Source: Delphinapterus leucas (lineage: Eukaryota; Chordata; Mammalia; Artiodactyla; Monodontidae). From it: a stretch of 64,000 bases of DNA. The DNA lies in NCBI RefSeq assembly GCF_002288925.2, contig NW_022098076.1, positions 87,800,964-87,864,963 of the forward strand. Reading direction: 5' to 3'. Positions within the stretch are counted from its first letter, which is position 1, and each line of letters begins with the position of its first letter. Both the position numbers and the translations under genes were made by a program. The notes under the pieces were generated by a model, which saw only the letters and a program-made list of their open reading frames with translations, was not told where the DNA came from and ran no database searches. Below, piece by piece: positions 58,554 to 64,000 of this stretch.

Positions 58554-58899
58554 GGGACTTCCCTGGTGGCGCAGTGGTTAAGAATCTGCCTGCCAACGCA
58601 GGGGTCGCAGGTTGGAGCCATGGTCCAGGAAGATCCCACATGCCGCGGAGCAACTAAACCCGTGCGCCACAACTACTGAGCCTGTACTCTAGAGCCCGTG
58701 AGCCACAACTACTGAGCCTCAGCACCACAGCTACTGAAGCCTGTGTGTCTAGAGCCCGTGCTCTGCAACAAGAGAAGCCACCACCACAAGAAGCCCACGC
58801 ACTGCAACGAAGAGTAACCCCTGCTCGCCGCAACTAGAGAAAGCCTGCGCAACAATGAAGACCCAATGCAGCCAAAGGAAAAAAAAAAAAAATTAAACA
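58554..58899 (+). mobile_element. Long CHR-type SINE (copy 2)
   Basis: Copy of 40249-40594. Confidence 0.95.
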
Positions 58900-58914
58900 T
58901 AAAGGAAAGGGGTA

Positions 58915-59698
58915 AAATTGGTGGGAGATTGATAAGAAAGTTACTTAAGGGAGACTCAGTGAGTGATGGTAAGAGTCACAGTGGCCATGTGGATTGTAAG
59001 GAGATGAATTTAAAGACTATTTAATAAGATAGATCATGGTGATTGGATGTAGTAGGCAAGGGAGAAGGAAGAAGGCAGGATGACTCCTACATTTCAGGCT
59101 CAGGTAATTGAGGGGTTGATGGCACCATTTGCTAAGTTAGGAAGGGGAGCAGGGACATATGATGGGTTTGTTTGGACACAATGAGTTTGTGAGGCCTGAA
59201 GACATATAGGTGTATAGAACTGGGAGGCAGCTGGATATTAGGATTTGGAGTTCAGGAGTGAGATCTTGGCTAGAGGTAGAGATTTTGGTAACCTCAGTGG
59301 CACTTGAATAAACTGTCTGGGGATGATTTATGGAGAGATATGGCCACTGAGGATGGAGTCTGAGGAACACCAACACTTAATGGGCATGGAGAGGAAGAGG
59401 ATCCGGTAAAGGAGACTGAGAAGTGGTGGCCAGAGAGGAAGGAGGAAAACCAGGAGAGAATGTTAGGCTGGGAACCAAGACAAGGGAGCATTTGAATGAG
59501 GAGGAAGTAGTCAGCAGTGCCATGTTGTTGATAGACCCAGTGAGGAATTTTAATGAGAAGTTAGATTTGGCTAACATGGAGCCATGTGTGACACTGATCA
59601 GAGCAGTTTGAAGCGGGGCATGAAGGAGGCCGTGAAAGGGTAGTGATAAGACACAAAGATGATGGTGATGGTTGTTTGGGTATGAGAAAAACTTGACT
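58915..59698. other. Intron, unassigned (copy 2)
   Basis: Copy of 40610-41393. Confidence 0.5.
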
Positions 59699-59713
59699 TA
59701 AATGTAATATCTT

Positions 59714-60077
59714 TTTAAAAAAAAAAAAAAAAATTTTATTTATTTATTTATTTTTGGTTGTGTTGGGTCTTCTTTGCTGCATGCGGGCTTTCTCTAGTTG
59801 CAGCGAGTGGGGGCTACTCTTTGTTGCGGTGCGTGGGCTTCTCATTGCGGTGGCTTCTCTTGTTGCAGAGCGCGGGCTCTAGGCACGCTGGCTTCAGTAG
59901 TTGTGGCACGTGGACTCAGTAGTTTTGGCTCGCAGGTTCTAGAGCGCAGGCTCCATAGTTGTGGCACACAGGCTTAGTTGCTCCGCGGCATGTGAGATCT
60001 TCCCAGACCAGGGCTCAAACCCATGTCCTCTGCATTGGCAGGTGGATTCTTAACCACTGCACCACCAGGGAAGTCCC
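59714..60077 (-). mobile_element. Long CHR-type SINE (copy 2)
   Basis: Copy of 41409-41772, with the same one-base mismatch between its target sites. Confidence 0.93.
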
Positions 60078-60457
60078 TAAATGTAGTATCTTAAGTCAGA
60101 TTTCCTAGAGGCCGAGCTTGAGATGGAGAGTCTTGCCCATCTCAAAAAGTAGTCTATTTTTATGAAAGATTTCTGAAATACACCAAGTTACTTAAAATTT
60201 AATTAGTAAAATCATGGCATAGATTAAAAGTTCAAATTTGAGAACAACGTACAGAGAACTGGATTTAACGCTAAAAGAAGTTGGGCCTGGCTGGTAAGAG
60301 AATGAATCGATAATGCAGAGCACAGAACCGAGGGTAGAACAGGGACGTGCTCTAGAGAAAGCCATATCAGGTTTTAGAAGCAAATGCACTGGGGACAATT
60401 GGCCAGGAGAAGAGAGATGTCCGTATGGCAGTTTTGGGAACATAGGCACCTTCCAGG

Positions 60458-60643
60458 GCAGCAGTTGGCAAACTTTCTGTAAAAGACAAGATAGTAAATG
60501 TTTGAGGCATTGTGGGCCACATGGTTCTGTCACGACTTCTCAACTCTGCCAGTGCAGCACAAAAGCAGCTCTGTTCCAGAAAAACTTCATCTTCAGAAGC
60601 AGCTGGATTTGGCCTGTGGGTGGTAGTTTGCCGACCCCTCTTC
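60458..60643. mobile_element. hAT-type relic (copy 2)
   Basis: Copy of 42153-42338. Confidence 0.75.
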
Positions 60644-62462
60644 TAGAGGCATGATTAGACCTCATGAAGGACTTTGCTCCTGCCCAACCAACCAAGCAAC
60701 TGTAGAAGCCTTGACACAGACCCCTGCTTCTCCTCCTTAAACAGCAGGACAGCTATGCTGGCAAAAGTTTTCCTGTTTTGACTCCATCTCAGTATTTCAG
60801 GCTTTTAGTTCTTGAGTCTTTTGATTTTGAATCAGACAATGTTAGAGTCTCTATCTTTGTGGGTTCTTGAAAATTAGTTTGCATGGATTCTGTGTTTTGT
60901 TTTCCTTTAGAGTTTTCTCTTTAATAATATGTGTGAACGTTAAGCTTGCAGCCTATTAAGAATTCTGTATGTATTTACCATAGTTTTAGATCATTTTTGA
61001 TCAGGTTAGAAATAGATTTTGCAGATTAAGTTTTAAGTAGTATTTTTTGGAAGCAGGGGAAATTGAATGGGAAGCACACGGCCACCTTAACTTTGTTTCC
61101 TTACTACTGCTTATTCTAGCTCCATTCAGTTTCTCATCCAGTGTCCCTGGGCTCTGCCCTTATGCTTCAGGCCTTTTTGCCATTTACTTGAGCAGTAGGT
61201 AGTATGTATCAGTGCTTGAAGTGATCAGAGAGAAGACAAGTAGTTTTCCACTAGGTCCTTTTTAAGTGCCAAACCAGGCCCATTTGTGTCGCTGTAAAAA
61301 TTGTCATTGGTACAGGATGTAGTAGAGGAGGACAGTAGTAGGTCAGGTAAAGGTCAGTGTTTGAGACAAGTGACAAAGATCAGTTGAAAGGGATGAGTAT
61401 AAGGCTACAAATGAGAAGTATGTTCATGGTCAGGAACCAAGGAGATTTCTAGCAGGTTGGGACATAGAACAAATGATGGAGATAAATGGTTTATAATATA
61501 GACTGTCAGCAGGGTCAGGGAGGGCTAGTCCACTCACGCAACTCCTCTGTCAAACCTTCGTTGAGTACTTACTATGAGTCAGGCATCATGTCGTACCTTA
61601 GGAATATGGTGTAGAATGAGGTAGGCGGGATCCGGTTCTGCATCTAAACCACAGAACATAGAAAACAACTTGAATAACTGTCCTCTCAATTCTCCCAAAG
61701 ATGGTACTTAAATAGTGCCATTCTAGGTTCAAAGTAGAGAAGTTAATTCATTATGTATAATGGATGCCTTAGTGTATAAGGGCTTACTTTTCTTGCGGAA
61801 CCTGGATTGAGAAAGTCAGTCCAGTAGAGCCACATGAATTGGTGAGGGCAGTGGTAGAGGAAGTCCTGGAGTGCTGTGGGAGTGCACGATAGGGATGTCC
61901 TGCTAGGCTGCATAGGATCTAGGAATGCTTTCTGGAAGAAATGAAGTCTGAATGGAAAGTAAGTTTTAACTATATGAAGAATAGGGAATAGAGACTTGAT
62001 GGAAAGGAGAGCCTAGCCTGCTCTAAATCCTAAAAGTTGTTTATTAGCTGGAGTGGAGGCTGAGAGGAGAAAAGTAGTGGCTGGAGATAAGTCCTTGTCA
62101 GCCTTATTGGGGGCTCCTTCTCACTGGGTACTGGCAAAGGCCAGTTGTAGACTCGAAGACCCAGATCTTGCTGCGTGAATGTCAAGATGAGCTGGATACT
62201 TTTGCAATTCTTGATACATGGTTATTTCTTTTCCTGGAACCACTGGTGGAATGAGGTTTGTTATACACTATGATGGAGTATCCGCAGCCTGTAAACATCC
62301 TAGTCTCAGATACTTTGGGATGAGATCTTGTTGTCTTTTGACAGTAAAGAGGTTGAGCCTTGGCAGCCTGGGTATATTGCTTTGGGGCCTTCTGTCTGTC
62401 TTCTTCAGTACATTCTTAGTGTTGGGTGTGGTATTCCTTTTGGGGTACTCTGGATCTTTGCA
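60644..62462. other. Intron, unassigned (copy 2)
   Basis: Copy of 42339-44157. Confidence 0.5.
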
Positions 62463-62595
62463 ACTCAGAGTGTGGTCTGTGTACCAGCAACATTACAGAA
62501 TCTTGGGCTCTACCCCAGGACCCACTGAATGAGAATCTGCATTTTAACAAGATTCCCAAGTGATTTGTATGAACATTTAATTTTAAGAAGCACTG
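62463..62595. mobile_element. MER5-like relic (copy 2)
   Basis: Copy of 44158-44290. Confidence 0.8.
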
Positions 62596-62909
62596 TTGTG
62601 GATGATTAAAGAATTAACTCTTCTGTTCTTTTAAAATAAAAGTTACATTGGCACTATAGAGAAAGGAGGAAGATACATATGACACTATTACAGGTAATCT
62701 TGGAGGAGAGTCATGAGTGCAGTGTCACTTGTTGGGGCTTCAGAGGTTTGAAGTAATGATTTCCTTGTTTTAGCAGAATTAGACTCTGCACTTCCCCTTA
62801 TACCCCCTGCTGCTTCCCCAGTTAGCTCTAGCAAATGGAGGATGGAGAGATTATTCTTATAGTTGTAGTTAGAAAAAGTCTACTAATTAGTTTATTGAAA
62901 AAAGATTTC

Positions 62910-63246
62910 GGGACTTCCCTGGTAGCACAGTGGTTAAGAATCTGCCTGCCAATGCAGGGGACATGGGTTTGATCCCTGGTCTGGGAAGATCCCACATGCT
63001 GCGGAGCAACTAAGCCTGTGTGCCATAACTACTGAGCCTGCTCTCTAGATCCCACGAGCCACAACTACTGAGCCCACGTGCCACAACTACTGAAGCCCGT
63101 GTGCCTAGAGCCCGTGCTCTGCAACAAGAGAAGCCACTGCATGAGAAGCCCACACACCGCAACAAAGAGTAGCCCCCTCTCGCTGCAACTAGAGAAAGTC
63201 CACGCGCAGCAGTGAAGACCCAACGCAACCGAAAAAAGAAAGGAAA
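62910..63246 (+). mobile_element. Long CHR-type SINE (copy 2)
   Basis: Copy of 44605-44941. Confidence 0.94.
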
Positions 63247-63258
63247 AAAAAAGATTTC

Positions 63259-63923
63259 AATCTGTATCTTGAGTTGTTTTTATGCCAGTAAGTTTTCTGT
63301 AACCCTCTTTCTCCCACATTTTTAGGAAATCATTTTTATATTTAGTTCAAACAATCATGTCATTCCTTGTTAGCCTCCAGTTTCATTCATTTTTTTTTCC
63401 TGAAGAATTACCTCCTACACTGTGTTTAATACATGTTTTTATGATGCAGGCTTTCTTTTTTTTTCCTAAATCACTAATTGAGACCTGATTTTAGGAGTTT
63501 GCAGCATGTTATAGAAGTCTTTTTGAAAAGTAAGCTTACAGAATATTGAAAAAACATTTTAATGTACAGAATTTTGTATCTTGAAACACTCCAAAGTATG
63601 AAACAGCTTTTAATAACTTAAGCATTATTATTATTCTTTCTGCCCTATGCCATTGTCATATCACATGCTATTGCATCAGATGGTATTGAAAAGAAAAAGA
63701 ATAATATAAGCTTAAAGGGTAAAAACTAGAAGAGGCAAATTTAAACAAAACCAGTCTGAAACTGTTTAAATGTCTATATTTGAAATTTATCAGAAGGATA
63801 TATTATTCTTTAATGAATAAAGCACTCACATTATCAAAATAATTTGTTATTTATAATTGGAATTATTTTTTTATTTGGATGTTTTCTTGACTTTGGTAAG
63901 ATTAATTTTCTTTCTTTCTTTTT
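63259..63923. other. Intron, unassigned (copy 2)
   Basis: Copy of 44954-45618. Confidence 0.5.
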
Positions 63924-64000
63924 TTTTTTTTTTACCGGTACGCGGGCCTCTCACTGTTGTGGCCTCTCCTGCTGCGGAGCACAGGCTCTGGCCGCGCAGG
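63924..64000 (-). mobile_element. CHR-type SINE, cut by window end (copy 2)
   Basis: Copy of the SINE at 45619-45790. What follows outside the window decides whether the array ends here (SINE completes) or continues (L1 tcaacagacg again). Confidence 0.95.

Larger units (their letters stand above)
45791..64000 (+). repeat. Large direct tandem duplication, copy 2 (18,210 of 18,305 bases in window)
   Basis: Second copy of 27486-45790, in the same orientation and directly adjacent. The window ends 95 bases before its expected right edge (64095), so the outer boundary and any third copy are not visible. All translated segments compared are identical to copy 1. Confidence 0.97.

Overview
This window is nuclear DNA from a whale or dolphin. 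It carries many tRNA-derived SINEs with the CHR-type head (gcttccctggtggcgcagtgg), a family typical of cetaceans and hippos. It also carries LINE-1 (L1) insertions, older L1, L2, MIR and hAT relics, and very little coding sequence. The only gene I can support is DIS3L2, on the + strand. DIS3L2 is the 3'-5' exoribonuclease that degrades uridylated RNAs such as pre-let-7.

Layout of the single-copy part: 1-11932 is upstream or first-intron sequence full of repeats. The exon carrying the ATG ends at 12081 (coding part 12030-12081). The next coding exons are 12599-12756, 20377-20430 and 28768-28869. Together they encode about the first 122 residues, that is the N-terminal tail and part of cold-shock domain 1 (CSD1). 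All splice sites are GT-AG and all phases join without a break. I number the exons 2 to 5 on the human gene model, from memory.

The outstanding feature is a direct tandem duplication. The 18,305-base unit at 27486-45790 is repeated from 45791 to the window end (64000), which stops 95 bases before the second unit would finish. Every landmark I compared sits at exactly +18,305, including homopolymer tracts of 14 to 22 bases. I saw one mismatch (31437 A versus 49742 G), but my comparison was not an exhaustive alignment. The unit contains exactly one recognisable coding exon, DIS3L2 exon 5 (34 codons, phase 0 at both ends), so there are two intact copies, at 28768-28869 and 47073-47174. If the duplication is real and both copies are spliced in, the protein gains an in-frame 34-residue repeat inside CSD1. 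If it is an assembly artefact (for example an unpurged haplotype), the gene is normal. Sequence alone cannot settle this.

The left edge of the unit coincides with the end of a perfect 72-base local tandem duplication (27343-27485). The internal junction (45790/45791) cuts through a CHR SINE. Both facts suggest a complex local rearrangement or an assembly fault at the same spot.

Everything else is intronic repeat or unremarkable intron. No RNA gene, CRISPR array, operon or second protein-coding gene was found.
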